A stretch of DNA of 64,000 nucleotides from Pseudomonas sp. dw_612 (GTDB taxonomy: Bacteria; Pseudomonadota; Gammaproteobacteria; Pseudomonadales; Pseudomonadaceae), in the NCBI RefSeq assembly GCF_018449725.1, contig NZ_JAAVVC010000004.1, positions 186,001 to 250,000 of the forward strand. The letters are read 5' to 3'. Shown piece by piece: positions 63,556 to 64,000 of the stretch. Under the pieces are notes generated by a model, which was not told the DNA's origin, searched no databases, and saw only the letters and a program-made list of their open reading frames with translations. Every line of letters starts with the position of its first letter. Within the stretch, counting starts at the first letter, position 1. A program made the translations under genes and the position numbers.

Positions 63556-64000
63556 CTAGTATTTTTGTCGGGAAAGCGCCAGCGCCGGTTGAGCGACCGT
63601 TTCGCCGTCAATCCTGGCTTTAAGCCACCGATAGCTGCGTTTTTCCACCCATTCGTAACTTGCCCACGACGCCAGACCGATAGTCGCCGCGCAAACAACG
63701 AACATCACGTAGGGATTCACGCCATAGCGCTGTGCGACAAATCCACCGGCGGACAGCACCAGCACATGCATCAGGTACACCGAGTAGGAACAGTTGCCCA
63801 GCAGCTCAAACACCCGGTTGCTCTCGAAATAACGTTCCAGCGCAATGCACGCCATCACTAGCACCGCGCTCGGTAAGCCCCACGTCAGAAATCGCGGCTC
63901 CGGCGCCCAGTGATAAATCGCCAATAACGCACCGCCGATCCCCAGCAACGGCAGCCACAACCCCGGTTTGATCCAGCCCCGCCGGTAAAGCATGCCGATG
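63556..64000 (-). CDS. Acyltransferase, OafA/YrhL-like membrane family (partial, N-terminus off-window)
   Basis: The C-terminal ~147 residues of a multi-pass integral membrane protein, running off the right edge. Helices such as LPLLGIGGALLAIYHWAPEP, SAVLVMACIALERYFESN and LGNCSYSVYLMHVLVLSAGGFVAQRYG (the SYSVYLxH motif of acyltransferase family 3) identify O-acyltransferases modifying surface polysaccharides. The tail EWVEKRSYRWLKARI is typical of the last cytoplasmic segment. The Met at 63993 is internal; the true start is outside the window. Confidence 0.85.
   Translation of the reverse strand, partial: IGMLYRRGWIKPGLWLPLLGIGGALLAIYHWAPEPRFLTWGLPSAVLVMACIALERYFESNRVFELLGNCSYSVYLMHVLVLSAGGFVAQRYGVNPYVMFVVCAATIGLASWASYEWVEKRSYRWLKARIDGETVAQPALALSRQKY

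Overview
The window is a GC-rich chromosomal segment of a Pseudomonas, most likely of the P. fluorescens group. The evidence is the gacA-uvrC-pgsA-tRNA-Gly block, aerobic cobalamin genes with CbtAB, and many fluorescens-type REP/REPIN palindromes (core GCGAGCAAGC or GCGGGCAAGC) between and even inside genes. No IS element, prophage or CRISPR array was seen. Both edge genes are cut by the window.

Layout. 1-8.5 kb: an RTX-type animal heme peroxidase (minus strand, C-terminus off-window) faces a three-gene type I secretion operon (ABC ATPase, HlyD adaptor, TolC-like channel) across a 0.7 kb AT-rich intergenic region. 8.5-13.1 kb: an RND outer-membrane factor pseudogene, tRNA-Gly, pgsA, uvrC, gacA and a GNAT acetyltransferase. 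13.3-14.9 kb: a DAHP synthase gene behind an attenuator-like leader with two aromatic-rich leader ORFs. 14.9-23.3 kb: a repeat protein, a cytoplasmic-type lipase, a parvulin and yejABEF. 23.3-29.3 kb: a sigma54 activator, a -24/-12 promoter and a 3-hydroxybutyrate uptake and catabolism operon. 29.4-33.5 kb: PilU-like ATPase, hybrid histidine kinase and a second parvulin. 33.6-40.5 kb: one co-directional cluster of polar amino acid ABC transporter, RidA, IclR regulator, D-threonine-aldolase-like PLP enzyme and sugar kinase. 40.9-52.6 kb: assorted genes (thioredoxin-like, TerC/CBS, LysR plus MFS, a small-gene pair behind a structured leader, MerR plus flavin oxidoreductase, poxB, a PLD-like protein). 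52.8-62.7 kb: cobalamin genes in two divergent units, each headed by a cobalamin riboswitch: cobW-cobN-chlD on the minus strand and cbtB-cbtA-cobE-cobM on the plus strand. 62.9-64 kb: nfuA and a partial acyltransferase.

Most notable observations. (1) The chelatase AAA+ gene ends in the slippery heptamer A AAA AAG; 5 nt later a perfect 11-bp hairpin begins, and the -1 frame continues into the VWA domain. One chlD gene can therefore make both a 332-aa AAA+ subunit and a ~554-aa AAA+-VWA subunit. (2) Two successive aromatic-rich leader peptides, with a strong terminator between them, precede the DAHP synthase gene. (3) A complete REPIN is translated in frame inside cobN. (4) The RTX peroxidase carries five D-G-x-x-G-T-x-D-D insertions that resemble a calcium-binding motif described in bacterial heme peroxidases.
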